From: Rhodoferax sp. OV413 | GTDB taxonomy: Bacteria > Pseudomonadota > Gammaproteobacteria > Burkholderiales > Burkholderiaceae_C | Length of the DNA: 49,697 nt | Assembly (NCBI GenBank): GCA_945861785.1 | Contig: CAMAWD010000042.1 | Span: forward strand, 1 to 49,697 | Direction of reading: 5' to 3' | Shown: positions 17,694 to 25,586 of the stretch, piece after piece | Layout of the letters: every line of letters begins with the position of its first letter | Position numbering within the stretch: the first letter of the stretch is position 1 | Notes under the pieces: model-generated | What the model saw: only the letters and a program-made list of their open reading frames with translations | What the model was told of the DNA's origin: nothing | Database searches by the model: none | Position numbers and translations under genes: made by a program

Positions 17694-18596
17694 TCAGGCG
17701 GGAAAAACGCCGGTGGACAGGTACCGGTCACCGCGGTCACACACGATGAACACGATGGTGGCGTTCGATTCACGCCGGCTGATCTCCTGCGCCACCCAGC
17801 ACGCGCCGGCGGCCGAGATGCCGGCAAAGATGCCCTCTTCGCGCGCTAGCCGGCGGCACATCTGCTCGGCGTCGACCTGGCTGACGTAGACCAGTTCGTC
17901 CACGTTGGACGGGTCATAGATCTTGGGCAAGTATTCGGTGGGCCATTTGCGGATGCCGGGAATGCGCGAGCCCTCCGAGGGCTGGGCCCCGATGACCTTG
18001 ATCGCAGGGTTTTTTTGCTTGAGGAAACGCGATACGCCGGTGATGGTGCCGGTGGTGCCCATCGCGCTGACGAAATGGGTGACCTGGCCCTGGGTGTCGG
18101 CCCAGATCTCCGGCCCGGTGGTCTCGAAATGGATGCGCGGGTTGTCCTCGTTGGCGAACTGGTCCAGCACCACGCCCTTGCCAGCAAGCTCCATCTGGCC
18201 CGCCAGATCGCGCGCGTATTCCATGCCGCCGCTCTTGGGCGTCAGGATGAGCTCAGCGCCGAAGGCCTTCATGGTCTGGACGCGCTCGACGGACAGGTCC
18301 TCGGGCATGATCAACACCATGCGGTACCCCTTGATCGCCGCCGCCATCGCCAGCGCGATACCGGTGTTGCCCGAGGTGGCTTCGATCAAGGTGTCGCCGG
18401 GTTTGATGCGTCCGCGCTCCTGCGCCCGCTGGATCATCGACAGTGCGGGGCGGTCCTTGACGGAGCCTGCCGGGTTGTTGCCCTCGAGTTTGCCGAGCAC
18501 CACATTGCCACGGGTAGCAGCTTCTGCCGCCCCGATACGTTGCAATACGGCCAGGGGCGTCTTGCCGATGGCGTCTTCAATTGTTGGGTATTTCAT
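17694..18596 (-). CDS. cysM: Cysteine synthase B (O-acetylserine sulfhydrylase, CysM type)
   Basis: A 300-residue PLP enzyme that makes cysteine from O-acetylserine (or phosphoserine) and sulfide or thiosulfate. The PLP lysine is Lys47 in NPAGSVKDRPA; the substrate loop is EATSGNTGIALAM; the phosphate-binding glycine loop is MGTTGTITGVSRFL. The EGNNPAGSVKDRPA wording is typical of CysM rather than CysK. ATG 18596 gives the standard start MKYPTIEDAIGKTPL; the frame continues upstream over the tRNA-Leu gene and is not coding there. The divergent tRNA gene begins 40 bp away. Confidence 0.95.
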   Translation of the reverse strand: MKYPTIEDAIGKTPLAVLQRIGAAEAATRGNVVLGKLEGNNPAGSVKDRPALSMIQRAQERGRIKPGDTLIEATSGNTGIALAMAAAIKGYRMVLIMPEDLSVERVQTMKAFGAELILTPKSGGMEYARDLAGQMELAGKGVVLDQFANEDNPRIHFETTGPEIWADTQGQVTHFVSAMGTTGTITGVSRFLKQKNPAIKVIGAQPSEGSRIPGIRKWPTEYLPKIYDPSNVDELVYVSQVDAEQMCRRLAREEGIFAGISAAGACWVAQEISRRESNATIVFIVCDRGDRYLSTGVFPA

Positions 18597-18636
18597 AGCC
18601 TGCACTGTGCCATAATTCTCGCCTTGTCTGTCCGCT

Positions 18637-18723
18637 GCCGGAGTGGTGAAATTGGTAGACGCACGGGACTCAAAATCCCGCGGGGTAACACCCGTGCCGG
18701 TTCGATTCCGGCCTCCGGCACCA
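18637..18723 (+). tRNA. tRNA-Leu (anticodon CAA)
   Basis: Complete cloverleaf. The acceptor stem GCCGGAG pairs with CTCCGGC. The anticodon stem CGGGA/TCCCG encloses loop CTCAAAA, with anticodon CAA at 18671-18673. A long class II variable arm follows (GGGGTAACACCC). The T arm is GCCGG-TTCGATT-CCGGC, and the CCA end is encoded. Its 3' end is directly followed by a region of decayed accessory DNA, so it may have served as an integration target. Confidence 0.97.
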
Positions 18724-18769
18724 GCATTCATGCGGAATTTTTCAGCAGTGGTCGCTAACATATACTGAA

Positions 18770-18804
18770 TCGTAGGCGCATCCGTTGGCGCATCGTAGGC
18801 GCAT
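18770..18804 (+). repeat. 12-bp direct repeat pair next to tRNA-Leu
   Basis: TCGTAGGCGCAT occurs at 18770-18781 and again at 18793-18804, 50-80 bp past the tRNA-Leu 3' end. Together with the inverted-sense pair at 19251-19272 they resemble integrase arm-type sites, but no integrase gene is left. Confidence 0.6.
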
Positions 18805-19250
18805 GAATTAAGCGGCGGGGTGCTTTCTAGATTGCGTCGCTTATGGATCAGCGACCTCACGGTGTGGTTTCCTAGTCATGGTTCAAACTCAAGGACCATA
18901 CACCGACCGCAATCTAAACCGGTGCACTAACCCGCTTGGGTGGACGCGTAACGGTTGCCAACGTCGGGTTCGATGACGATCCCAACAAGTAGCGATATGC
19001 CGACCGTATCGAGACCGCCACCGTGGACTCGGTGTTCCCATGGCGGCAACGATCCGGCCTGGGCACCGCAGCGGCAATCCTGATCCAGTGATGCGTTTTA
19101 AGCATTCATCACAGCGAGTTCCAGGAACTCCGTCAAATGCTCCAGTCAGGTGTTGCGTGCAAAGCCAACGAGATAGTGCCCATCGGCGGGCTGGCAGAAA
19201 TTCAATGGCAGAACGGAGCCGCACAGGGAAAATTACAATTTTCTGCGAAT

Positions 19251-19272
19251 AACCTACGCCAAAACCTACGCC
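19251..19272 (+). repeat. 10-bp direct repeat pair AACCTACGCC
   Basis: AACCTACGCC at 19251-19260 and 19263-19272. Read on the other strand the motif gives GGCGTAGG, close to the core of the repeats at 18770-18804. The shared GTAGGCG-like core and opposite orientation suggest both pairs belong to one element. Confidence 0.5.
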
Positions 19273-19432
19273 GGAGTCAGCACTGTAATAGGCTGAATAC
19301 GCTGTGTCGCCGTCCAATCCGACGTGAGTCACTATGGCGAAGAGACCGGGCTTGATCGCAACAGGCGACACCCTGCCAGTTGATCAAGACCGCTTGAAAA
19401 TTGCAATTGATGCCCATACAATAAACATCACA

Positions 19433-19710
19433 ATGCAATTCACGTTCGACCCGCGCAAGGACGCTGCCAACATCGTCAAACACGGGCTTTCACTGAGTGA
19501 CGCGCCGCTGGTTTTCAATGCACCCAACAAACTGACGCTTGAAAGGCCAGATCCGACGAAGCCCGATGGATGGATGTGGCGCTTATGGAGGTGATTGGCA
19601 TGGTGCTGGTGCTGGTCTATGTGATGCGCGACCTCGACGAAGTGCGAGTTATCTCGCTGCGCCGGGGATCCAAACAGGAAAGGAAGTTGTATGCCGAAAA
19701 CCTCCGCTAA
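19433..19710 (+). pseudogene. brnT: BrnT-type toxin gene, frameshifted
   Basis: The gene begins MQFTFDPRKDAANIVKHGLSLSDA, the BrnT N-terminus. That frame ends at 19594 after LERPDPTKPDG. The C-terminal half (VALMEVIGMVLVLVYV, DEVRVISLRRGSKQERKLYAE) continues in another frame and stops at 19710. A one-base loss (or two-base gain) around 19540-19570 explains this. BrnT is a ribonuclease toxin of about 90 residues; here it is probably dead unless the shift is a sequencing error. The start of brnA overlaps the end of the restored frame by 20 bp, the normal brnTA layout. Confidence 0.8.
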
Positions 19711-20011
19711 ACAAAAGGTCACCGATTGGGACCGCGTGAAGCGTGATGCCGCGCAGGATGCGCACATTGCACACACTGCGACCGATGGCCACTACGACCC
19801 CAACGATGCCGCCGCCGTGTCGGCCTACTGGCAACAGGCAAGCATCAGGCGTGGCCGAGGCAGACCCGTCGCGGCAGTGAAGCGGCCGACCCTGAATATG
19901 CGTGTCGACCCTGATGTATTGGAAGCTTTCAAGGCGACCGGGCAAGGCTGGCAAACCCGCATCAATGCCGCCCTGCGGGATGCGGTGTTGCGTGGCATAG
20001 CGAAGGCTTGA
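19691..20011 (+). CDS. brnA: BrnA-type antitoxin (DUF4415)
   Basis: A 106-residue antitoxin with the DUF4415/ribbon-helix-helix C-terminus RPTLNMRVDPDVLEAFKATG then GWQTRINAALRDAVLRG, typical of BrnA. BrnA neutralises BrnT and represses the operon. The frame is intact while brnT upstream is frameshifted, so this is a toxin-free antitoxin. It lies in decayed accessory DNA between tRNA-Leu and an IS701-like element. Confidence 0.88.
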   Translation: MPKTSAKQKVTDWDRVKRDAAQDAHIAHTATDGHYDPNDAAAVSAYWQQASIRRGRGRPVAAVKRPTLNMRVDPDVLEAFKATGQGWQTRINAALRDAVLRGIAKA

Positions 20012-20396
20012 AGCGAATGGGACTGACTTTGTCTTCAATGCGTGACGTGGCGTTCGTTCTATCGCCGAGCCTGGTCGCGCAATCCTCAACCACGGGTCGT
20101 GGTGGCAAGAAATATCCACCGCATTGGAGCAATCCTGTGGCAACACGAGCAAGAGCGCGCGAAGAGGACGACGAACTATGCCGACCGAGACACGACCTAC
20201 AAGCTGGCCGCGTAGCAAAGCGCGGGCGAAGCCCCTTCTTGACGACAGGATTGCAAAAATCCGGGGCTACGCTCGCCCGAAAACCGCAACATCGCGCATG
20301 GCGACCGCGAAAATGCACGCCCGAGCCCTTGCGAGCGTGACAATTCCAGAAAACCACCGCGAGCCCGAAATTTTGGGATCGGCAGTTTTTTAATCA
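20012..20396 (+). other. Region without a recognisable gene
   Basis: Several overlapping short open frames run through these 385 bp. One reads NIHRIGAILWQHEQERAKRT and TNYADRDTTYKLAA in the plus strand, and another frame holds a 71-residue basic peptide from ATG 20177. None is recognised. The base composition is coding-like in places, so this may be a decayed gene cut by the IS at 20397. Confidence 0.4.
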
Positions 20397-21833
20397 TACT
20401 GTGTTATGTGTTCTTTTCACCTTCTTTGTGTCTTTCCTTTTGCAGGTTCGCCGAGGGTGGATCGACATCATTTGAGCGAGAGCGGCGGCGATGTACCAAC
20501 GCAGGGTTGGGATCGAGTCCAGGACGTGGCGCTGCGGTCGCACCGGCGCCCCGTGGGGCGTAACCAACGGGTAGGGCAGGTTGCGTGCGCCAAACGGAGT
20601 TTTTTTTGTGCCCTGGCCGTGCAGCAGACGCTGCCCGATCAGAAAAGCGTAGGCGGTTATGCAAAGCGTTGCGTGGTGGTGAAAGCCGCGCCAGCTTCGT
20701 CCCTCGAAGTTGTCTAATCCGAATTCTTGCTTGAGCTCCTGGTAATCGCGCTCGATGCGCCCGCGACTCTTGACGGCGTGCACGAGTTGCTTGCGTCCGA
20801 TGTCCGCAGGCAGCGTGCTGAAGAAGTACTTGGTGGGCTCGGGTTCAACGCTGGGCCATTCGATGAGCAGCCACTCTTGATCGCGTGGCACGTCGCCCAA
20901 GTAGTCGCGATGCGCCGCTGAGACGCGCACGGCGGCAAAGCGCGAAGAGAGCTTGGTATTGGTTCCCTCGCGCCACGTGATCTTGCGGTAGGCTGATGAA
21001 GGCAACGACAGCGCCATCTCCTTGACCGAAACCGGAAGATGCTGCGCGTCGCGGCGTAGCCGGGTGGGCTTCTTGCCCCGACCCGACCAAGGCTTGGGCG
21101 GCAGTGGCCCGGTGCCATCAGCCCAGACCGTGGTCCCCGGCTTGATGCCCACCACGTACAAGAGCCCCAAAGCGCTGATGCCGTCGCGGTAGTGGGTGTC
21201 GTCGCCGTAGCCGGCGTCAGCGGCGACGACATCGCCGGGCACACCGACTGCCTTGGCCTGCTGGATCTGCAACAGCGATATCTGCGGCTTGGTCAGGAAC
21301 GTGAGGTCGCCTGGTACGCCAGCTTGCTTGCAACGCGCCTTGTCATCGATCCAGACCTGGGGCAAGTACAGCCGGTACTTGATCGGCAGGCTGGCCTGCT
21401 CTGTGGCGAGCGACAGGCTGACTGCGACTTGGCAGTTGTCGGTCTTGCCCAGTTGGCCGCAATACTGGCGTGCCACGCCCACCGAGTGGGTGCCTGCCTT
21501 GGGCATGCCAGTGTCATCGGCAATCAGGAACACCCGACCCTTGTGCCCCGAGTCCATCCTGGGCAGCACCCAGCTTTGCACGTTGCCCAGAACGGTCTCA
21601 TCCGACCAGGGCGAATCTGCGATGAATTGCTGCAGCGCCTGGTGGCGCGCGCTCACGTGCATGGCGTCGAGCGCGGCCGCCAGCGGCTCCATGCTCTTGC
21701 GCTTCAAGGGCAGCTCAAGCCTTGACAGTAGTCCCTCAGGCTGGCCTTGCGCTCGGAGCGACCGATCCCCTGGCTCACATGCTCGAGATACGTTGCGAAC
21801 TCCTGGATCACATCCATTGCGCGCTCCTTCATC
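20394..21833 (-). pseudogene. IS701-family DDE transposase, frameshifted near N-terminus
   Basis: The intact frame 20394-21707 carries DDE features: IADDTGMPKAG, VVAADAGYGDD, and RIERDYQELKQEFGLDNFEG with the catalytic Glu. The N-terminal part is in another frame: reading from ATG 21833 gives MKERAMDVIQEFATYLEHVS, then RKASLRDYCQGLS, and stops at CP. One base is missing around 21722-21725, between QGLS and the continuing LKRKSMEPLAA. Unless this is a sequencing error the transposase is inactive or lacks about 40 residues. The stop codon lies just outside the proposed left inverted repeat. Confidence 0.85.
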
Positions 21834-22458
21834 GAAGTCAAGTTTCTGCGGTTAGGTTTGATATTGCATTCTAAATCGTACTAATATAAAATTAGGAAAA
21901 AGTTTTTAAACGACATGGATAGAAGCTACACATGGCCCGACCAGCGCACTACCAAGACGAGGAACTGGCGTGGGCCAAGCTCTTGATCGAAACGGCCACC
22001 ACGGTGCAACAACTCAAGCGCGGCCAAGCGATGCTGCTGCCCGCGTTAACGGGCGCATCAATGGACACCACCGCTACGCTATTGGGCCTGGGGCGCAATC
22101 AGGTGTACGTGCTGCGCCGCCAGTTTCGAACGCCGGGACAAGCGCCACTATTGGGCGATCAGGATCAACGTGGAGGACGAAGGCGGGAGTTGCTGAGCCT
22201 GGAGGAAGAGGCGCGATTTGTGCGGGGCTTCATCGAGCAGGTCAAGCAAGGAGATGCGCCGACCATAGCGCTGATTCACGTTGCGCTGGAGGAGAAGGTG
22301 GGCAAGCGGGTCCCGCGCTCAACAGTCCATCGCATGCTTGGTCGACACGGCTGGCCAAAACTCTCCGCGGACGCATGAGTCCAAGCTTGGAGATATATAG
22401 TAGCTTTTTGAATGCAAACAATTGGATTGGACGGACTTAAAACTCAAGTAACACAGTA
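20397..22458 (-). mobile_element. IS701-like insertion element (putative ends)
   Basis: A perfect 10-bp terminal inverted repeat, TACTGTGTTA at 20397-20406 and its complement at 22449-22458, brackets the transposase and a divergent helix-turn-helix gene. The outer flanks TAATCA (20391-20396) and AAATCA (22459-22464) match at 5 of 6 positions, as expected for an aged target duplication. At about 2.06 kb it is longer than a usual IS701 element. The transposase reading runs through the left repeat into the flank. The ends are proposed from these repeats only. Confidence 0.5.
21932..22378 (+). CDS. Winged helix-turn-helix protein (IS630-type N-terminal domain)
   Basis: A 148-residue protein with a helix-turn-helix (ATLLGLGRNQVYVLRRQFRT) and a second winged-helix unit (APTIALIHVALEEK, then STVHRMLGRHGWPKL). 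This is the bipartite DNA-binding part of IS630/Tc1-type transposases; the catalytic DDE part is absent and the frame stops soon after GWPKLSADA. It is divergent from the IS701-like transposase and inside the same inverted-repeat boundaries. It is either a truncated IS630 transposase caught in the element or a regulator carried by it. Confidence 0.65.
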   Translation: MARPAHYQDEELAWAKLLIETATTVQQLKRGQAMLLPALTGASMDTTATLLGLGRNQVYVLRRQFRTPGQAPLLGDQDQRGGRRRELLSLEEEARFVRGFIEQVKQGDAPTIALIHVALEEKVGKRVPRSTVHRMLGRHGWPKLSADA

Positions 22459-22998
22459 AAATCAATATTTCCAAGATTCAGTGATGCCAAAGCTGTGATC
22501 TGGAGTCTAGGGTTCTATTACCTTTAATGATCAGGACTTACTGTCCAACATAAGGTAGTCAATGACCACCATCGAGAAAACCACCACCTCTGGATCGAAA
22601 AATACTCTGTCGCCGGTGGATGTCCGCTTTGGATATTTCGGGTAACTGGATGAAGGAATTGGATGTGCGACTGGAACGAGCGGTCAGGAGAATTCGACAG
22701 AAATTTTTAACTTGCAGCGAGCGAGTGCTCCTACGCTGTTCAAGAGACGCCCAAGGTCATATTCCTCTTTGGCAGACTGAATGACCGGTCTGGAGAATTC
22801 GCCTCAGCTGAAGGGTACTAACGGGCGACGACCTGCGATGACTGCATTTGGTCGATGGCGGGTGCCCACTTTGTCAAAACGGCAGCCATAAATCCGACCG
22901 TCGATCCCTAGTTGTCAAAGACCGCAATGGAGCAGGTAGATCGTAAATCACTAAGACCGGATACGCTGCAAAAGAGACGATGAAGTATGCCTATGGTC
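22459..22998 (+). other. AT-richer gap without a gene
   Basis: About 540 bp with no supported coding region. A 28-residue frame from ATG 22561 (MTTIEKTTTSGSKNT...) is not recognised. The stretch contains a near-perfect repeated motif (see the repeat at 22681-22801). It separates the IS from the higBA pair. Confidence 0.5.
22681..22801 (+). repeat. 16-bp direct repeat pair, one mismatch
   Basis: CGGTCAGGAGAATTCG at 22681-22696 and CGGTCTGGAGAATTCG at 22786-22801, start-to-start distance 105 bp. The origin is unknown; they may be remnants of mobile element ends or of a duplicated decayed frame. Confidence 0.55.
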
Positions 22999-23319
22999 TC
23001 AGGCTGCTACCGAGTGTGCTGACAGGCTGACCTGCAGCTGCTCGCGCACTGCTCGAAAAATGGCCGCTAGGTTGTCCATGCTGGGGTTGCCAGTGGGCGA
23101 CAACATACGGTGCAAACTCTTGCTCGGCTTTGCGGTCAGCGTTGCGAGTTGCTCGAAACCGATGGTGGCGTTCACCAAGTCACGCAAAATCAGTCGGGCT
23201 GTTTCCGGCTCACCATTGAGAAATAGTGTCGCAGCTTCATCAAGCAGCGCCTGCGCAAATGACGCGTCGCTCTGCACACGCTGGATGACGGTTTCTTTAA
23301 AATTTCTGGTCAATGCCAT
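22999..23319 (-). CDS. higA: HigA-type antitoxin (helix-turn-helix)
   Basis: A 106-residue antitoxin with a Xre-like helix-turn-helix in its second half (GFEQLATLTAKPSKSLHRML, then GNPSMDNLAAIFRAV), the form found in HigA-like addiction-module antidotes. It starts 4 bp after the stop of the RelE-type toxin gene; toxin-first order is the HigBA hallmark. It would bind and neutralise the toxin and repress the pair through the palindrome upstream of higB. Both frames are intact. Confidence 0.85.
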   Translation of the reverse strand: MALTRNFKETVIQRVQSDASFAQALLDEAATLFLNGEPETARLILRDLVNATIGFEQLATLTAKPSKSLHRMLSPTGNPSMDNLAAIFRAVREQLQVSLSAHSVAA

Positions 23320-23323
23320 TCTG

Positions 23324-23680
23324 TTACCCCTTGTGTTTGCTGCCAGGTTTGGCAGTTATCGCCTTTTTGCGAGCCTTGTACTCAACCAACAATGCCCGGG
23401 CTTTGTCGATGTCCCGTTGCTGACCGCGTTTGGTTCCTCCACCGAACAGGACGATGAGCGTGTCGCCATCTTTGGCGAGGTAAATCCGGTAGCCCGGTCC
23501 CCAGTCAATCACATATTCACCCATGCCGTCAAACCACTTGATGCTGGAGGTATTACCCAAAGTCATTCGAAGTTTGGCAACGGTCACCTTGGCCGCAGCC
23601 TGCGCTGACAGGCTGTCAAACCATTGCTTGTACGGGTTGGATGCGTCCTCACGGATGTACTCTTCGACTTTGATTGCCAT
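23324..23680 (-). CDS. higB: HigB/RelE-type mRNA interferase toxin
   Basis: A 118-residue basic toxin of the Gp49/HigB-like branch of the RelE/ParE superfamily. Signature stretches are SNPYKQWFDSLS, WGPGYRIYLAKDGDTLIVLFGGG and TKRGQQRDIDKARALL. Such toxins cleave mRNA at the ribosome when the antitoxin is lost. It is first in a two-gene operon with higA. A 16-bp palindrome lies 9 bp upstream of its start. This is the only toxin-antitoxin pair in the window with both partners intact, so it may stabilise the surrounding accessory DNA. Confidence 0.88.
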   Translation of the reverse strand: MAIKVEEYIREDASNPYKQWFDSLSAQAAAKVTVAKLRMTLGNTSSIKWFDGMGEYVIDWGPGYRIYLAKDGDTLIVLFGGGTKRGQQRDIDKARALLVEYKARKKAITAKPGSKHKG

Positions 23681-23688
23681 GCGTTATG

Positions 23689-23704
23689 GTAACACATGTG
23701 TTAC
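23689..23704. promoter_or_regulatory. Palindromic operator of higBA
   Basis: GTAACACATGTGTTAC is a perfect 16-bp palindrome 9 bp upstream of the higB start codon. Position and symmetry fit the autorepression site bound by the HigA or HigBA complex. Confidence 0.75.
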
Positions 23705-23800
23705 TTTTGACACGGGGGCGATTTTGATGCAGGGGGACCCCTGAGGTTGGCTGCAATGGTTAAAACTGGACTGCCGTATAGCTACCGGTCGTCAATACCC

Positions 23801-23949
23801 GCTTACGCCAGATCAGGCGGATCCTGGAGCACATCGGTGTGGACGCCCTGGCGCCGCCCATCACCCCGGCGAACAAAGGGCCAAGGGCGTGGGGTTCACC
23901 ATATGGTGACAGTAATTGGTGCTATCGAAATTCGCCAAAAGGCGGCTAA
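23801..23949 (+). pseudogene. IS91-family transposase, C-terminal fragment
   Basis: In one plus-strand frame the sequence reads RQIRRILEHIGVDALAPPITPA and continues to a TAA at 23947-23949. The segment IRRILEHIGVDA..PP..P is the C-terminal signature of IS91-type (Y2, rolling-circle) transposases. An in-frame stop at 23780 and absence of upstream family sequence show that only the tail is left. A 14-bp palindrome (23896-23909) and a short hairpin CGCC-AAAA-GGCG (23933-23944) lie within it. It sits 100 bp left of the tRNA-Asn fragment. Confidence 0.65.
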
Positions 23950-24050
23950 GAAAAACGGTGAACTTCCAAATTTATGACTCGCTACACTAGCCCTGCAACC
24001 GAATCCATCACTTTCATTATGATTCGATACTTCTGAATTGCAACACTAGT

Positions 24051-24093
24051 TGGCTCCTCGACCTGGGCTCGAACCAGACCTGCGGACTAACAG
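24051..24093 (-). other. 3' half of tRNA-Asn (attachment-site duplicate)
   Basis: Read on the minus strand the 43 nt match the 3' half of a tRNA-Asn. They begin in the anticodon loop (CTGTTAG with GTT anticodon, then TCCG) and continue through the T arm (CTGGTTCGAGCCCAG) to GAGGAGCCA. No 5' half is present to the right. Integrases that target the 3' end of a tRNA leave such a copy at the far end of the element. With this orientation, the element would extend rightward to an intact tRNA-Asn outside the window. Confidence 0.72.
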
Positions 24094-24218
24094 CCCCGGC
24101 CCAGACTCCGCAAGCCCTGACGACATCCCAAAGTCCACGGGTCGCAAAGTGGCCAACTGTCGGACGGCAACACCGGCGGTTCGATTTCGGGTCTGACTGG
24201 CGCCCTCGCGCTGGCAAG

Positions 24219-25574
24219 TTATTGCCCCGAACCTAGCAACACGCCTGCCGCGATCTTGCGGATGTCTTGCTCCGATACGCGCCCGCCGCTCTTGGTCATC
24301 GCGTCCCAGCATTGCTCGAGGATGGGCATCACGTGCTCGCGTTGCACGGTGATTCCCAGTTGTTCCAACTTGTTCCACATGCCCAGCGGTCCTGTGACTA
24401 CGCCGACCTCGATGCGACGGCTCAGGCCCACCGCTTCGGGGACGAATGATCCGTGGATGAGCGGGTCGAACAAGGCCTCCAATTCGAATTCATCGGGCTG
24501 CGCTGAATCTAACGTTGCCGATCCGATCACGGGCTCATTCCATGGTGTGGGCACCCCGGTCATCCGGGCCGCTACGTCGGATGTGTGCGCAAGTTTGGAC
24601 AGGTCTACGCCGGTGTCCACCCCGTACAGTGCTTGCAGCGCCACTGCCATTCCGGTCAGGCTGGCCTGGCATCCTGCCGGGCCGACCTCATAGCCGTTCA
24701 CCGACACTTCTATGACTTCTGCGCCGGCGCGTGCACCGGCCACCGAGCACGCAGCGCCCAGGCCGTAGAGATTGTGGGCATGAATGCAGATCTGAAGCCC
24801 GGGTGCCGCTTCCTTGATGGAATGCACGATGCGGCTGAAGGCCTCGGGTGCGGTGCCAGCGGTGGAGTCGGCTAGCATGATCTCAAACGCGCCAGCGTCC
24901 CGACTGGCCCGGGCATAGCGTTTGACGAAGTCTTCGTTGGCAAGCGCCAGCAGGTTCAGGCCCATGCTGACTTTGAGCCCCTGTTGCACAGCCTCTCTGA
25001 TGAGGCGGCAAGGTCGGTCGATGAATTCCTGCTCTGAGGCGGGAAATTTCAGGTCGTGCCAGTCTTGACCTTTCCACACCCTGTGGTACACCGCACCGGC
25101 AAACAATGGGATGGCTCCGCCCAGGTATGCCGCGGTCCAGGATTGCAAAATGTCGTAGCCTGCCTCAATGGCTTGGTCCATGTCTTCGCGCTTGACCAGG
25201 CCACCATAGACCATCTGGCAATGGGGATTGATGCTCTTGGCCAAGCGAACTTCTGCGCGCATCTCCTGCATGGTGTGTCCGCGCCTGAAGGCGGAGGTTT
25301 GCACTTCTGGAACGCCGGCTTCAACAAGGGCTCTGAGCAAGTCGAGCCGTTGCTCCGCAGTGTTGGCCACGCCGGGCATCTGTTCCATGGTTCGCAGCGT
25401 GATGTCGCGAAGCTTTACCCGCGTCTGAAAATGTCCCTCGTCGCGACCGATGCTGCGATTGAGCGGATTGACCATCCATTTCCCGGGTTCGTGGGATCCG
25501 GCCGGACGCCGCAGGTCTAACTCATTGCGGAAGTGTGCCAGCTCTTGTGCGGTGAAAATGTCTTCGGGTTGCAT
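24219..25574 (-). CDS. DRE-TIM (HMG-CoA lyase-like) protein, module A
   Basis: A 451-residue TIM-barrel protein of the HMG-CoA lyase/isopropylmalate synthase superfamily. The HxHN metal motif is intact (IHAHNLYGLG, His265, His267) and SVNGYEVGPAG follows near residue 291. In the first strand, where the family has Arg-Asp-Gly-x-Gln, this protein has Arg61-Thr62-Met63-Glu64-Gln65; the metal-ligand Asp is therefore missing. An upstream RD (56-57) is out of register. It aligns without gaps over the first 300 residues with the paralogue at 33964-35313. It is last in an operon with an acyl-CoA synthetase (12 bp upstream). It is probably a lyase or acyl transferase acting on a CoA ester; the reaction is unknown. 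Confidence 0.8.
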   Translation of the reverse strand: MQPEDIFTAQELAHFRNELDLRRPAGSHEPGKWMVNPLNRSIGRDEGHFQTRVKLRDITLRTMEQMPGVANTAEQRLDLLRALVEAGVPEVQTSAFRRGHTMQEMRAEVRLAKSINPHCQMVYGGLVKREDMDQAIEAGYDILQSWTAAYLGGAIPLFAGAVYHRVWKGQDWHDLKFPASEQEFIDRPCRLIREAVQQGLKVSMGLNLLALANEDFVKRYARASRDAGAFEIMLADSTAGTAPEAFSRIVHSIKEAAPGLQICIHAHNLYGLGAACSVAGARAGAEVIEVSVNGYEVGPAGCQASLTGMAVALQALYGVDTGVDLSKLAHTSDVAARMTGVPTPWNEPVIGSATLDSAQPDEFELEALFDPLIHGSFVPEAVGLSRRIEVGVVTGPLGMWNKLEQLGITVQREHVMPILEQCWDAMTKSGGRVSEQDIRKIAAGVLLGSGQ

Positions 25575-25586
25575 GAAAGATGCGTT

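Larger units (their letters stand above)
18724..19432 (+). other. Decayed accessory region downstream of tRNA-Leu, no intact gene
   Basis: About 700 bp without a convincing gene. It has short repeats at both ends of the first 550 bp (see separate entries). Open frames here give no recognisable protein. One plus-strand stretch, about 19092-19355, reads coherently (FQELRQMLQSGVACKANEIV, then GGLAEIQWQNGAAQGKLQF) and may be the tail of a lost gene. An integrase would be expected beside a tRNA-linked element, but none is visible. Confidence 0.5.

Noticed and set aside
18724-22998. Possible CRISPR array among the short repeats
   Set aside because: Repeats occur only in pairs, are 10-16 bp and have no regular spacer series.
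24172-24204. GGTTCGATT-containing stretch resembling the tRNA-Leu T arm, considered as a right attachment site
   Set aside because: The flanking bases do not pair as a T stem and the match to the tRNA-Leu 3' end is limited to about 12 nt.
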